A DNA stretch of 64,000 nucleotides from Bacteroidaceae bacterium (GTDB taxonomy: Bacteria > Bacteroidota > Bacteroidia > Bacteroidales > Bacteroidaceae). The position numbers and the translations under genes were made by a program. Under the pieces are notes generated by a model, which saw only the letters and a list, made by a program, of their open reading frames with translations, did not search any database and was not told the origin of the DNA. The DNA lies in assembly GCA_017503065.1 (NCBI GenBank), contig JAFVTT010000001.1, positions 1 through 64,000 on the forward strand. Reading direction: 5' to 3'. This document shows, piece after piece, positions 51,682 to 60,991 of the stretch (position 1 is the stretch's first letter; every line of letters begins with the position of its first letter).

Positions 51682-54342
51682 TTAGAATTCCTGACCCAGG
51701 ACGAAGTGGAAATGACTTCCTCCGTATGTGCTTACACCCTGTACCTTGTCGAAACCGTATGCCCAGTCGATACCCAGAAGACCAACCATGGGCAGGAAGA
51801 TACGTGCACCCACACCTACGGACTTCTTCATGTCAAAGGGATTGAATTCGCCGATGCTGCTCCAACAGTTACCGCCCTCAGCAAAGATGAGGCCGAACAC
51901 ATTGGTGCTGGCTCCCAACATGAAGGGGTAGCGGAGTTCCACAGAGAAGCGTGTATAGGCGTAACCCATGTTGCCGGGAGGTGTGATAGAACCGTTGTCG
52001 TAACCTCTCAGACCGATGGTCTCGGTGGAGTAGAGGGATGAGTAGCCGGAGGTTCCGTCGCCACCCATGTAGTAGTTCTCGAAGGGTGAGGGTTTGTGCT
52101 TGTTGTATGAACCAAGCAGACCTATCTCGGCACGGGTCATCAGCACGAAGCACTTGTTGTGGCCAGACAGGGCGGTGAAGGTGCGTGCCTTGAACTTCCA
52201 CTTGTGATACTCAATCCAGGAATATTTGTCCTGCAGTTCCCTCATGTACGTGCTGCTGGAGGGATTGTTGGCCAGATTGGCATAATCCTTGCCGTCCCAA
52301 AGAGAGTAGGGGGGGGTAAAGGCTACCGAAAGTTGGATTTCCGAACCACGACGAGGGAATATCTGGTTGTCTGTGCTGTTACGTGACAGGGTGAAGCGCA
52401 GGGCCAGATTGTTACAGTTGCCGTTGGTCATCAGCGAGAAGTAGTTCCAGTCCTTCATCATGTAGCGTGTGTAGGACAGTTCTGCGCTGAGGGTAAAATA
52501 GTCGTCAGGCCAGCGCAGGCGCTTACCCCAACCAAGTGATACACCGAATATCTGCTGATACTTGTCGGGATCGTAGAAGTTCTCATAGTTACCACCATAA
52601 CCGTAACCGTAACCATAGCCGTATCCTCCGCCATAGATGCTGTTATAGTAGTTGTCGTAGTAGGCAGAGTTGTAGTAGCGGTCGCTTACGTCGGTCTGTT
52701 TGCTATAGAAAGCACTGAACGAGAAAGTGTTGGGACGCTTGCCGCCGAACCATGGGTTGACGTACTGTATGCTGTACTGCTGGTAATACGAACCGTTGGT
52801 CTGTCCGCTGATGCTGAATGTTTCACCATTACCCTGTGGCATTATGCCTCGGCGCATGCCTCCTTTCTTGAACAGGTTGGCAAGGCAGAAGTTTGCAAAC
52901 TTCAGGCCTATCTTGCCTATGACACCTGTCTGGCCATAACCGAGAGAGAACTCGATCTGGTCGTTGCTCTTGGGTTCCAGTCCCCAGGCAAGGTCCACCG
53001 TACCGTTATTGGGGTCGGGTTGGATGTCATATTGGATGTTCTCGGCATTGAAGTGTCCCATACTTGCAATTTCGCGAAAGGAACGTTCGAGGGCATCCTT
53101 GGAGAAGAGGTCGCCTGGCTTGTTGCGCAGTTCGCGTCGTACCACGTTCTCGTACACACGGTCGTTACCGGTAATCTTTACACGGCTGATGCGTGCTTGG
53201 GGACCTTCTGAGATGCGCATCTCCAGGTCGATACTGTCGCCTACGATGTTCACCTCAACGGGGTCAAGCCTGTAGAACACATATCCGTTGTTGTAGTACA
53301 GGTTGCCTACGGCGTCCTCGTCGTTAGAGAGACGGTCTCCCAGCAGTTTCTGGTTGTACACATCGCCCTTCTTCATGTTGAGCACGGCAGACAGGTAGTC
53401 GGTATTGTACACGGTATTGCCTACCCACTCGATATTGCGGAGGTAATATTTTCCACCTTCTTCCACATGGATGTTGATGTCCACATGCTTGTCATCCACG
53501 TTCTTTACGGTGTCTGCCACGATGATAGCATCACGGTAGCCAAGTTCTGCGTAGTAGTTCTGCAGGTTTTCCTTGGCTTCCTTATACTTGGACTCGACGA
53601 ACTTATGACTACGGAACCAGTTGTGGAAACCTTTCTTCTCACGTATTGTCTTCAGTACACCCTTTGAGTAAATCTTGCCCTTCAGTTTTCTTTCTGGGAT
53701 GACAGTGTTTCCGTAAACGTTGATGTTGCGGATAAGTATCTTGCCGTTCTTGCGGATGTTCACGTCAACGATCACCTTGTCCGGTGCGGCGGGGTCGTCG
53801 TGATGCAGGATCTCTATCTCTGCATTCTTGAAACCCTTGTCCTCGAAATAACGCTGGCCCAATATCTTGGCACGGTCAATCATGTTTGGGGTAAGCTGGT
53901 TGTCTTCAATAAGGCCCAGTTTATCCTTCAGATCGTCCCTTTCGCTTTTCTTTACTCCGTTGTAGTTAATCTTGGAGATACGTGGGCGAGGAGCCAGGTT
54001 TATGTGCAGGTATGCAGAATCGTTGATGATGGAGTCCACTCTAATCGAAACGTCAGAGAACAATCCGTTCTTCCAATATCGTTTGATGGCTTGTGTTATC
54101 TCCTCGCCGGGAACGGAAATAGTCTCTCCCACGCTGATGCCAGAAAGTCGTATCAGCATGGCAGGGTCGTAATTGGGAATTCCGTCAACTGCAATGTTCT
54201 TGACAACAACCTGACGTGGTGTGCGACTGTAGTCAATGGTTACTGCGGTGTCGCGCTTCAGGTATTGTGCATGTGAGGGTATGGCACAAAGACATGAAGC
54301 AAATATAAATATAATAAGGTATAGTAGTGTCTTACTCTTCAT
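51682..54342 (-). CDS. bamA: Outer membrane protein assembly factor BamA
   Basis: The core of the BAM machine that inserts beta-barrel proteins. From ATG 54,342 it is 886 residues with a signal peptide ([25 protein letters not shown]), five POTRA domains (about 30-430, starting with [30 protein letters not shown]), and a barrel ending in Phe (FHFVLGQEF). A low-complexity Gly-Tyr loop lies near residue 575. The longer open frame upstream is unlikely, and the chosen ATG overlaps the end of uppS by 11 bases. Confidence 0.95.
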   Translation of the reverse strand: MKSKTLLYLIIFIFASCLCAIPSHAQYLKRDTAVTIDYSRTPRQVVVKNIAVDGIPNYDPAMLIRLSGISVGETISVPGEEITQAIKRYWKNGLFSDVSIRVDSIINDSAYLHINLAPRPRISKINYNGVKKSERDDLKDKLGLIEDNQLTPNMIDRAKILGQRYFEDKGFKNAEIEILHHDDPAAPDKVIVDVNIRKNGKILIRNINVYGNTVIPERKLKGKIYSKGVLKTIREKKGFHNWFRSHKFVESKYKEAKENLQNYYAELGYRDAIIVADTVKNVDDKHVDINIHVEEGGKYYLRNIEWVGNTVYNTDYLSAVLNMKKGDVYNQKLLGDRLSNDEDAVGNLYYNNGYVFYRLDPVEVNIVGDSIDLEMRISEGPQARISRVKITGNDRVYENVVRRELRNKPGDLFSKDALERSFREIASMGHFNAENIQYDIQPDPNNGTVDLAWGLEPKSNDQIEFSLGYGQTGVIGKIGLKFANFCLANLFKKGGMRRGIMPQGNGETFSISGQTNGSYYQQYSIQYVNPWFGGKRPNTFSFSAFYSKQTDVSDRYYNSAYYDNYYNSIYGGGYGYGYGYGYGGNYENFYDPDKYQQIFGVSLGWGKRLRWPDDYFTLSAELSYTRYMMKDWNYFSLMTNGNCNNLALRFTLSRNSTDNQIFPRRGSEIQLSVAFTPPYSLWDGKDYANLANNPSSSTYMRELQDKYSWIEYHKWKFKARTFTALSGHNKCFVLMTRAEIGLLGSYNKHKPSPFENYYMGGDGTSGYSSLYSTETIGLRGYDNGSITPPGNMGYAYTRFSVELRYPFMLGASTNVFGLIFAEGGNCWSSIGEFNPFDMKKSVGVGARIFLPMVGLLGIDWAYGFDKVQGVSTYGGSHFHFVLGQEF
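52585..52635. repeat. Six-base microsatellite in bamA
   Basis: Repeats of ACCGTA/ACCATA (minus-strand TATGGT/TACGGT) encode alternating Gly-Tyr ([14 protein letters not shown]) in the barrel region. Because the unit is a multiple of three, slippage would change length without breaking the frame. Confidence 0.8.
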
Positions 54343-55066
54343 CTGAAACCTGTTCTCCTGTTTTTCCATAGCGACGCTGGCGCTGCTGATAATCGGCGAT
54401 AGCCTCTCTGAATGACTCCTCGTTAAAGTCAGGCCAGAACTGGTCTGTAAAATAGAACTCGGAATATGCACATTGCCAAAGCAGATAATTGCTGATTCGC
54501 AACTCTCCTCCGGTACGGATAAGAAGATCCGGGTCAGGCATAAAGTCGGTGGTAAGTTTGGAGTCTATCGTAGATTCGGTTATGTTTTCAATAGCAAGTG
54601 TGCCGTTCTTTACATCTTCCGCTATCATGCGGGCGGCTCTTGTTATCTCCCAACGGCTACTGTAACTTAGCGCCACCACCATAGTCATGCCGGTGTTTAC
54701 GCTGGTGCGCTCAATACATTCGCCAAGACGCTTCTGTACGCTCATAGGCAGGCGTTCCATTTCACCTATCATGCGGAAACGGACGTTGTTCTTCATGAAT
54801 ATCTCTTCCTCGAGGTTTGTCAGGACGAGATTCATCAGGGCCTCAATCTCCTCAACGGGTCTGTTCCAGTTCTCTGTGCTGAAGGTGTATAGTGTCAGGT
54901 ATTTGACGCCAAGCCTGGTTGCTTCTTCGGTGATTTTCTTCACCGTGGCAACACCTTCCACATGACCTGCCGTGCGTGGCAGTCCCTTTGCCTTGGCCCA
55001 ACGGCCGTTTCCATCCATGATGATGGCTACGTGTGCCGGTATGCGGCTATTGTCTAATTGTTGCAT
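54332..55066 (-). CDS. uppS: Undecaprenyl diphosphate synthase
   Basis: Makes the C55 lipid carrier for cell-wall and glycan precursors. The 244-residue protein has the family signature [27 protein letters not shown], the [13 protein letters not shown] motif, and the C-terminal [27 protein letters not shown]. It lies between porG and bamA with overlaps of 13 and 11 bases, a tightly coupled arrangement conserved in Bacteroidetes. Confidence 0.96.
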   Translation of the reverse strand: MQQLDNSRIPAHVAIIMDGNGRWAKAKGLPRTAGHVEGVATVKKITEEATRLGVKYLTLYTFSTENWNRPVEEIEALMNLVLTNLEEEIFMKNNVRFRMIGEMERLPMSVQKRLGECIERTSVNTGMTMVVALSYSSRWEITRAARMIAEDVKNGTLAIENITESTIDSKLTTDFMPDPDLLIRTGGELRISNYLLWQCAYSEFYFTDQFWPDFNEESFREAIADYQQRQRRYGKTGEQVSDEE

Positions 55067-55740
55067 AGTCTTAGTTTTGGACTAATGTCGTATGTTAATG
55101 TGAACATGAAGAAGGAGTACGTATCCTTGTTCTTCAGTCCTGAACTTTCTATATAGTGTGGGTCGCTAAGTTTGACGCCGTCCAGTTTGTCTATGGTGGT
55201 AAAGCGGTGTGTCCACTCGAAGATGAGGTTGAGGCGTGGTTTTACTTTGTATTTCACACCGGCACCTACGGGGAAGTTTGCTCCGAAACTTGTGCCGTCT
55301 TCCGTTATTCCCACTGTTGCACCTATTCCCACTATTGCGTAGGGAGTTATTCGCGAGAGTTTCTTGTATCCGGGTCCCATGCCATAGCCCCAGAAGTTGA
55401 GTTCGAACTGGGCTCCTATGTCCACCACGTTACCACTGAAAGTCAGTTCAACGCTTTGGCTGGTGGAACCGGACTCTTCCGGCAGGTACCATCCCCTGGT
55501 GTTTCCTCCATATCGTCCGTAGGCGAGGTTTGTCTTCAGCGACATGCGCGGGTTGAAGTTGCGTCTCAGTGTGAATGCCGCCATTGCGCTACTGCCCGAA
55601 AACGGAGTCCTGTTTGCATCACCCAGATAATAGCAGAGTCCTGTGCCGCCTCCAATGTCCCAGCGGTACTCCAAAATCTCTTGGGCCTTGATTCCATGTA
55701 TGCCACAGATGAGTAGCAGTATCGTGAGCAGTTTCTTCAA
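55054..55740 (-). CDS. porG: PorG-like outer-membrane protein (DUF6089)
   Basis: A predicted outer-membrane beta-barrel of 228 residues: signal peptide (about 1-19, ending IKAQ), then [23 protein letters not shown] and alternating strands with [14 protein letters not shown] and [16 protein letters not shown] segments. PorG of Porphyromonas, a type IX secretion component, sits in the same position directly upstream of uppS and bamA, and this order is what supports the name. A type IX role in this organism is inference. Confidence 0.72.
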   Translation of the reverse strand: MKKLLTILLLICGIHGIKAQEILEYRWDIGGGTGLCYYLGDANRTPFSGSSAMAAFTLRRNFNPRMSLKTNLAYGRYGGNTRGWYLPEESGSTSQSVELTFSGNVVDIGAQFELNFWGYGMGPGYKKLSRITPYAIVGIGATVGITEDGTSFGANFPVGAGVKYKVKPRLNLIFEWTHRFTTIDKLDGVKLSDPHYIESSGLKNKDTYSFFMFTLTYDISPKLRLCNN

Positions 55741-55752
55741 TTCCGTTTCCTG

Positions 55753-57168
55753 TTAGAATATGTCAGGACGTGCAAACCCCAGGCGGTTGAGACGTCCGCG
55801 GTATACCTTGCCATCGGCGATGAGCCAGATGAAGTTGTTATCATCCACGGTGGAGGTTATGTATCCATCTGCGCCATGCAGGTCGGCAGGAGGTAATATC
55901 GAGTGCAGGCGCCACCATGTCAGACCGTTGTCTTCGCTGACATAGAATCTTTCCAGAGCTTCAACCTTGCCGTCCTTGCTCTTGCCGCCTACTACCATCA
56001 GTTTGTTGTCGTAGTGCATCATGTTCATTTGCGTGAACATGGGCATGGGTTTGGTGTTGTCCCAACTCTTGCTATAGTGCATCCAACTCTCGGTATCTTC
56101 CTCCTCAAAGTCTGTCCAGCACTTTGACCACACCACGGCACATGTGTCGGTTTCCACGCTACGATTGCCCACTATTATCATTCTTGTCAGGTTCTCGTTC
56201 TGAGTGTAGGTGATGGCTGCAATCTCCTCATCGGGCAGTAATGAAGCATCTTCATCCAAGGGGTCTATAGACCATCCGTCCGAACCTATATAGATGCTAT
56301 TTATGACTCCGTTGTATTTTGCATAGAGTTTATCGTGGGAGACCCCCACAAGGCGCAGCCCTTCATATTGGAACAGCCTTGTCCAAGCCAATCCGTCGGC
56401 ACTGGAGTATAGACCGCCATCCGTGGAACTTACGAAGATATTCTTGGGACCTTTGGACAGGGAAGTGAGGTCTGCGGTTGTCGGCAGGTCGGTCACCTGA
56501 CGTGTCCACTTGCCGAGGTTGCTTAGCGGATGTGTCATCATCAGTACGGCATTGCCATCGTTCACCAATACAGACATTTCGTCGTTCCAGGACAGGGCCT
56601 TCATGGGGTGTGCACCGCTGATGGCATCATCACCTTTTACAGCTACCCATCTGAGGGTGTCGCCCTCCATAGTGTGCACGTTTATCTTCAGTGTGTATTT
56701 GCGCTCCGTATTGTCCGTTGCCACCAACTTGATGTGCAGGGGTTTGCGTATGTCTATGCTATCCGATGATTGGTATGGTATCCATGGATCGTCGTCCCAG
56801 GCGTCGGAGGCACGGTAATATGCCAGACCTGCAGTGTATGAAAGATTCATGACTACGCGGGACAGGTCGGTGTTGCAGGGGAGAGAGTCCCTGTTCTCTA
56901 TGAATAGAGTCTTATGATCGATGGTAAACACCCAATTCGAAGCCGTGTATGTGGTGTAGAACGTGGTGTCCGTGACACCGTCCGATGCCTTCGTTGTGGT
57001 GAGGCGACGGAAGGAGTTGAATGAAACGTTGGAAATATAGCAGGAATTAGTCCCTACAGATACATCGTCAGATTCAGACAGACACGACGTCAGCAACACT
57101 GCCATGAGGACTGCGGGCAGGATGGTTTGAAGCAGAGTTCTAAAAGCCTTTTTTGTCTTCGTGTACAT
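55753..57168 (-). CDS. Lipoprotein with beta-propeller-like repeats (DUF6242-type)
   Basis: A 471-residue envelope protein. ATG 57,168 gives a lipoprotein signal (AVLLTSCLSES). The N-terminal domain (about 30-160) is Ig-like; the C-terminal part has sialidase/BNR-like motifs such as VSSTDGGLYSSADGLAWTRL and FYVSEDNGLTWWRL. I recognise this as a Bacteroidetes DUF6242-type architecture, not a specific enzyme. It is first in the porG-bamA operon direction, 12 bp upstream of porG. Confidence 0.65.
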   Translation of the reverse strand: MYTKTKKAFRTLLQTILPAVLMAVLLTSCLSESDDVSVGTNSCYISNVSFNSFRRLTTTKASDGVTDTTFYTTYTASNWVFTIDHKTLFIENRDSLPCNTDLSRVVMNLSYTAGLAYYRASDAWDDDPWIPYQSSDSIDIRKPLHIKLVATDNTERKYTLKINVHTMEGDTLRWVAVKGDDAISGAHPMKALSWNDEMSVLVNDGNAVLMMTHPLSNLGKWTRQVTDLPTTADLTSLSKGPKNIFVSSTDGGLYSSADGLAWTRLFQYEGLRLVGVSHDKLYAKYNGVINSIYIGSDGWSIDPLDEDASLLPDEEIAAITYTQNENLTRMIIVGNRSVETDTCAVVWSKCWTDFEEEDTESWMHYSKSWDNTKPMPMFTQMNMMHYDNKLMVVGGKSKDGKVEALERFYVSEDNGLTWWRLHSILPPADLHGADGYITSTVDDNNFIWLIADGKVYRGRLNRLGFARPDIF

Positions 57169-57188
57169 TATAATAAGCAATTTGGGTG

Positions 57189-57196
57189 CAAAAGTA
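57189..57196 (-). promoter_or_regulatory. -7 box of the porG-bamA-murI operon
   Basis: Minus strand TACTTTTG, a perfect TAnnTTTG box, 21 bp before the lipoprotein ATG. It is the only clear promoter ahead of an eight-gene leftward run. Confidence 0.6.
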
Positions 57197-57231
57197 CGGC
57201 AATTATTCCATATCTCGGCCATTTGCGGGCA

Positions 57232-58302
57232 TCAAATGTGCTTGGAATTAAGTAAAATTAGCAATTTATTGCCGTCGGTCTCGTATTCTTCACATACTTC
57301 TGCACTGCGGAGCGTTGGCGCAGCGACTTTTTGCTCTTTGGCAAGATGTCGCATTTCGCCCATATTCCTGTGGCAAATCTCTACGCGTGCATCGTCCCAC
57401 AGATTGCTGTCTATGAAACTTTGCAGGAGTTTGCTTCCGCCCTCGACAAGCAAGTGCTGGACTCCACGCTTGTGCAGATCAAAGAGTATCTCTGGCAGGA
57501 TCTCGTTATGGTAAACCACGGTCTCCAATCCGTCACTCAGCACTTTGGCAGAACTGTCCAGACGCCCTTTGCGGTCGATGGTGACACGAAGCGGCGACGC
57601 CCCCCTCCACAGACGGGTGGTAAGCGAGGGATTGTCCTGAATGGCCGTGTTCGTGCCAACCATTATTGCCTGGCAACGGGCACGCAAACGGTGCACAAGC
57701 ATTTCCGTGAATGGAGTGGAGATGCGGAGCCTTTGCCCCGATTCCATCCTGCAACCCATAGTGCCGTCTGCCATTTGTGCCCATTTCAACGTAATTCTCG
57801 GCCGGAGCATGCCATGACTGGTGTTGAAGCACGGGTTTATGGCACGGCATTCCTCCTCCAGCACACCCACGCGGACATCGATGCCGGCCTCCCGCATGCG
57901 GCGGATTCCCTCACCGTTCACTTTGGCGTTGGGGTCCTGCGTACCTATGACCACCCTCTTGAAACCGTGCGCCACTATCATGTCGCAACAGGGAGGTGTC
58001 TTGCCCCAATGGGAGCATGGTTCCAGGGTAACGTACATAGTGCATTGGGCAAAGTATTGTTTGACCTCACACGTCACCTTGTCTTGACCGTCACAAAGTA
58101 TTGTTTGACCTCCCGGAATGCGGACGCTCCTCACGGCATTCACTTCGGCATGCGGACCGCCGTATTTTCTGTGGTAGCCTTCGCCCACTATACGGCCTTC
58201 GCGTACTATCACGGCACCCACCATGGGATTGGGGGCGGTGCCTGCCTCTCCGCATCTCGCCAACTGTATGGCTCTTCGCATGTACTTCTCGTCCTCTGTC
58301 AT
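57232..58302 (-). CDS. ribD: Bifunctional riboflavin deaminase/reductase
   Basis: Catalyses the second and third steps of riboflavin synthesis. The 356-residue protein has an N-terminal CDA-like deaminase domain with the zinc ligands in HAEVNAV (about residue 51) and PCSHWGKTPPCCDMI (about residue 95), and a C-terminal DHFR-like reductase domain with LKWAQMADGTMG and the LLVEGGSKLLQSFI loop. Both are complete. Confidence 0.95.
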   Translation of the reverse strand: MTEDEKYMRRAIQLARCGEAGTAPNPMVGAVIVREGRIVGEGYHRKYGGPHAEVNAVRSVRIPGGQTILCDGQDKVTCEVKQYFAQCTMYVTLEPCSHWGKTPPCCDMIVAHGFKRVVIGTQDPNAKVNGEGIRRMREAGIDVRVGVLEEECRAINPCFNTSHGMLRPRITLKWAQMADGTMGCRMESGQRLRISTPFTEMLVHRLRARCQAIMVGTNTAIQDNPSLTTRLWRGASPLRVTIDRKGRLDSSAKVLSDGLETVVYHNEILPEILFDLHKRGVQHLLVEGGSKLLQSFIDSNLWDDARVEICHRNMGEMRHLAKEQKVAAPTLRSAEVCEEYETDGNKLLILLNSKHI

Positions 58303-58391
58303 ATTTCGGGGCTTTTATTTTGTTCCTCTCGCTTAATCGTCTCTGGGACAGATGTCCCGAAGGTACTCGCGTTCGGAAAAACCAAACAAGA

Positions 58392-58423
58392 TTTGTTTTT
58401 TCGCTCGCTTAATCGTACCTTTG
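58392..58423 (+). promoter_or_regulatory. Recurrent promoter, copy e (prmC)
   Basis: TTTG at 58,392-58,395, 20-bp spacer ending CGCTTAATCG, TACCTTTG at 58,416-58,423. The prmC ATG follows four bases later, so the transcript probably starts at or near the A of the ATG. A degenerate copy lies at 58,319-58,347. Confidence 0.78.
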
Positions 58424-58427
58424 CAAC

Positions 58428-59255
58428 ATGAATTGTCTTAAAGAACTCAAGCAACATTATGGTACGGCCGAAGGGTATGCCCTCTATCGTCTTGTCATGG
58501 AGGAGTGTTTCGGCCTGACGCACACGGACATATTGCTTGGCAAAGATAACCAAATTTCGGAAGAAAACCAAGCGAGGCTCCTTGAAATCACCCGCCGCCT
58601 GCTCAAAAACGAGCCGGTGCAGTATGTTTTGGGTTATGCTGACTTCTGCGGACGCAGGTTTGCCGTGCGCCCCGGCGTACTGATTCCGCGCCCCGAAACG
58701 GAGTTGCTCGTGCAGAAGGCCCTGGAACTTGTCCACGGCATGGATCGGGTGACGGAACCTGAAGCGTTGGACATCGGTACGGGTAGCGGGTGCATTGCCG
58801 TCAGCATGGCCTTGGCAGGTTGTCGGGTCACGGCAATGGACATTTCCGAAGAGGCCCTTGGGATAGCAATGCAGAATGCAACCGCCCTCAATGCCGAGGT
58901 GGCCTTTGTTCATGAAAATATATTACAACCTTCACGCACGGCCCAACAATGGCACGTCATTGTGAGCAACCCTCCCTATATCTGTCTGTACGAGGCGGAA
59001 GCCATGGAGCGCAATGTCCTCGACTATGAGCCGCACAATGCCCTTTTCGTGCCAGACACCGACCCTCTCATATTCTACCGTGCCATAGCCTCCTATGCCA
59101 TGTCGCACCTCTCGGCTGGCGGATGGCTCTGTCTGGAGATAAATCAGGCTTATCCCGATGAAATGGAGAAGCTGCTCTCTTCTTTCGGCTTCAAGGATGT
59201 AACCATACAAAAAGACCAATATGGCAAGGACCGCATCGCATACGCTCACTTATGA
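58428..59255 (+). CDS. prmC: Release factor glutamine methyltransferase
   Basis: PrmC (HemK) methylates the GGQ glutamine of RF1 and RF2. The 275-residue protein has an N-terminal helical domain, VRPGVLIPRPETELLV, the SAM motif LDIGTGSGCIAVSMAL and the catalytic NPPY at N181-Y184. No Shine-Dalgarno element can precede the ATG if transcription starts where the promoter predicts, so it would be translated leaderless. Confidence 0.95.
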   Translation: MNCLKELKQHYGTAEGYALYRLVMEECFGLTHTDILLGKDNQISEENQARLLEITRRLLKNEPVQYVLGYADFCGRRFAVRPGVLIPRPETELLVQKALELVHGMDRVTEPEALDIGTGSGCIAVSMALAGCRVTAMDISEEALGIAMQNATALNAEVAFVHENILQPSRTAQQWHVIVSNPPYICLYEAEAMERNVLDYEPHNALFVPDTDPLIFYRAIASYAMSHLSAGGWLCLEINQAYPDEMEKLLSSFGFKDVTIQKDQYGKDRIAYAHL

Positions 59256-59700
59256 GCAGGCTCTGCAACGTGCCACAGCCCTGTGTTCGGGCTCAGAGCA
59301 TTGTGTTTCGGACATGATGGAGAAACTCTCCCGGTGGGGCCTCTCCAGGCAGGATTCCGAAAGGGTGATTGACTTCCTCCTTGACGAGAAATATATTGAC
59401 GAACTACGCTATGCCCGTGCCTACACCAACGACAAGATCCGCTTCTCGCATTGGGGCAGGGTGAAGATACGTGCCATGCTCCGCATGCAACGCATCAGTG
59501 ATTCCGACATAAACGAGGCGCTGGACAATATCGATGAGCAGCAGTATCTGGAAATCCTCGAGGGCGTCATCGACGCCAAACGAAGAAGCATCGGCGATGA
59601 CGGGAGTTATGCCTCGCGCACCAAAATAATCCGCTTTGCCTTGCAACGAGGCTTCGAAATGCACGAAATAGTGAAATTTGTATCGGATTATGAGGATTAA
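59221..59700 (+). CDS. recX: RecX-family regulatory protein
   Basis: RecX proteins modulate RecA filaments. The 159-residue protein is all-helical with three repeats of the RecX pattern, SDMMEKLSRWGLSRQDSERVIDFLLDEKYIDELRYARAYTNDKIRFSHWGRVKIRAMLRMQRISDSDINEAL. It overlaps prmC by 35 bases, so the two are co-translated. Its N-terminus could start slightly later. Confidence 0.86.
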   Translation: MARTASHTLTYEQALQRATALCSGSEHCVSDMMEKLSRWGLSRQDSERVIDFLLDEKYIDELRYARAYTNDKIRFSHWGRVKIRAMLRMQRISDSDINEALDNIDEQQYLEILEGVIDAKRRSIGDDGSYASRTKIIRFALQRGFEMHEIVKFVSDYED

Positions 59701-59715
59701 CTCCGCAAAAATCCT

Positions 59716-59723
59716 TATCTTTG
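59716..59723 (+). promoter_or_regulatory. -7 box of pyrE
   Basis: TATCTTTG, a perfect TAnnTTTG box, 37 bp before the ATG at 59,761. Confidence 0.6.
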
Positions 59724-59760
59724 CGAGGAAACAAAGTAAAACCTTTAAAATATTTACGTG

Positions 59761-60393
59761 ATGAAAACGCTCGAAGCTATTTTCGCAGACAAGCTGCTTA
59801 AGGTAAAGGCTATCAAACTCCAACCCACAAACCCCTTCACATGGGCAAGCGGATGGAAGTCTCCCTTCTATTGCGACAACCGCAAGACCCTTTCTTATCC
59901 CGATCTCCGTTCCTTTGTAAAGATACAGACCGCCCGCCTCATTCTGGAGCGTTTCCCCGAGGCAGAGGCCGTTGCCGGTGTGGCTACAGGTGCCATTCCC
60001 CAGGGCGCCATGGTGGCAGACACACTGAACATGCCTTTCGTGTATGTGCGTTCAAAACCCAAGGACCACGGTCTGGAGAACCTCATCGAAGGTGAGTTGA
60101 AGCCCGGCACCAAGGTGGTCGTTGTCGAGGACCTCATCAGCACCGGTGGCAGTTCGCTGAAGGCAGTTGAGGCTATCCGCAACTACGGATGCGAGGTCGT
60201 TGGCATGGTGGCATCCTATACCTACGGTTTCGACGTGGCAGAGAAGGCATTCAAGGATGCCAACGTGGAACTGGTAACCCTCACCAATTACGAGGCCGTT
60301 GTTGCCCAGGCACTTGCCACAGGCTACATCAAGGAGGAGGACGTGGAACTGCTCAACCAGTGGCGCAAGGCTCCATCCGAGTGGCAGGGCTAA
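59761..60393 (+). CDS. pyrE: Orotate phosphoribosyltransferase
   Basis: Joins orotate and PRPP in pyrimidine synthesis. The 210-residue protein has the PRPP motif VVVVEDLISTGGSSLKAV, GVATGAIPQGAMVAD and an N-terminal FTWASGWKSPFYCDNRKTL, all family markers. ATG 59,761 is preferred over the adjacent GTG at 59,758. Confidence 0.96.
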   Translation: MKTLEAIFADKLLKVKAIKLQPTNPFTWASGWKSPFYCDNRKTLSYPDLRSFVKIQTARLILERFPEAEAVAGVATGAIPQGAMVADTLNMPFVYVRSKPKDHGLENLIEGELKPGTKVVVVEDLISTGGSSLKAVEAIRNYGCEVVGMVASYTYGFDVAEKAFKDANVELVTLTNYEAVVAQALATGYIKEEDVELLNQWRKAPSEWQG

Positions 60394-60420
60394 TTGTCTA
60401 ACGCTAATAAACCGTTGTAT

Positions 60421-60909
60421 ATGAATAAATACGAAAGTTCGGTCAAGACGGTTTTCGCTCCCGTTGAGCGTGTCTATGCCCGTCTCTCCGACCTCACATC
60501 ATTGGAGGTACTCAAGGAAAGGGTGGATGACCCCCGTTTCGAGGAACTCATCAACACCCAGGTTCCTGCCGACAAGCGCCCAACCCCCGAGCAGTTCGAG
60601 AAGTTGCGCAACAACATACGCAAGATGGAACTCACCCAGGATACCATGTCCGGTCACATCGGTCCTCTCGGCGACATCACGCTGAGAATCGTTGAACGTG
60701 CCGAACCCAAACTGGTGAAGATGGAACTGGAAGGCGCTCCCATCGGCGTGACCATGTGGATACAGATGCTTCCCTCCGACGAGAACACCAGCCGCCTGAA
60801 GGTTACCTTGGGCGCTGAACTCAACTTCTTCATCCGCAAGATGATAGAGTCTAAGTTGGAGAAGGCTCCCGAAGGCCTGGCACAGTTCCTTTCGCAAATA
60901 CCCTATTAA
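60421..60909 (+). CDS. SRPBCC-like small protein downstream of pyrE
   Basis: A 162-residue soluble protein with the START-like (SRPBCC) opening YESSVKTVFAPVERVYARLSDLTSL and strand-rich remainder (HIGPLGDITLRIVERAEPKLVKMELEG) ending in a long helix. Bacteroidetes keep such a protein next to pyrE. I know no function. A TTG at 60,394 could extend it by nine residues, but the ATG fits the conserved opening. Confidence 0.75.
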   Translation: MNKYESSVKTVFAPVERVYARLSDLTSLEVLKERVDDPRFEELINTQVPADKRPTPEQFEKLRNNIRKMELTQDTMSGHIGPLGDITLRIVERAEPKLVKMELEGAPIGVTMWIQMLPSDENTSRLKVTLGAELNFFIRKMIESKLEKAPEGLAQFLSQIPY

Positions 60910-60923
60910 ACAACAGACATATC

Positions 60924-60973
60924 CGGCGCAGGGGATTCCATCGTATGGTGGGGCATTCCGTGCGCCGTTTTTT
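60924..60973 (+). terminator. Terminator before argH
   Basis: CGGCGCA at 60,924-60,930 pairs with TGCGCCG at 60,961-60,967, extended by an imperfect GGGGAATCC-type stem, then six T residues. It separates the pyrE unit from argH. Confidence 0.88.
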
Positions 60974-60991
60974 AGACAATAAAGACACAAT

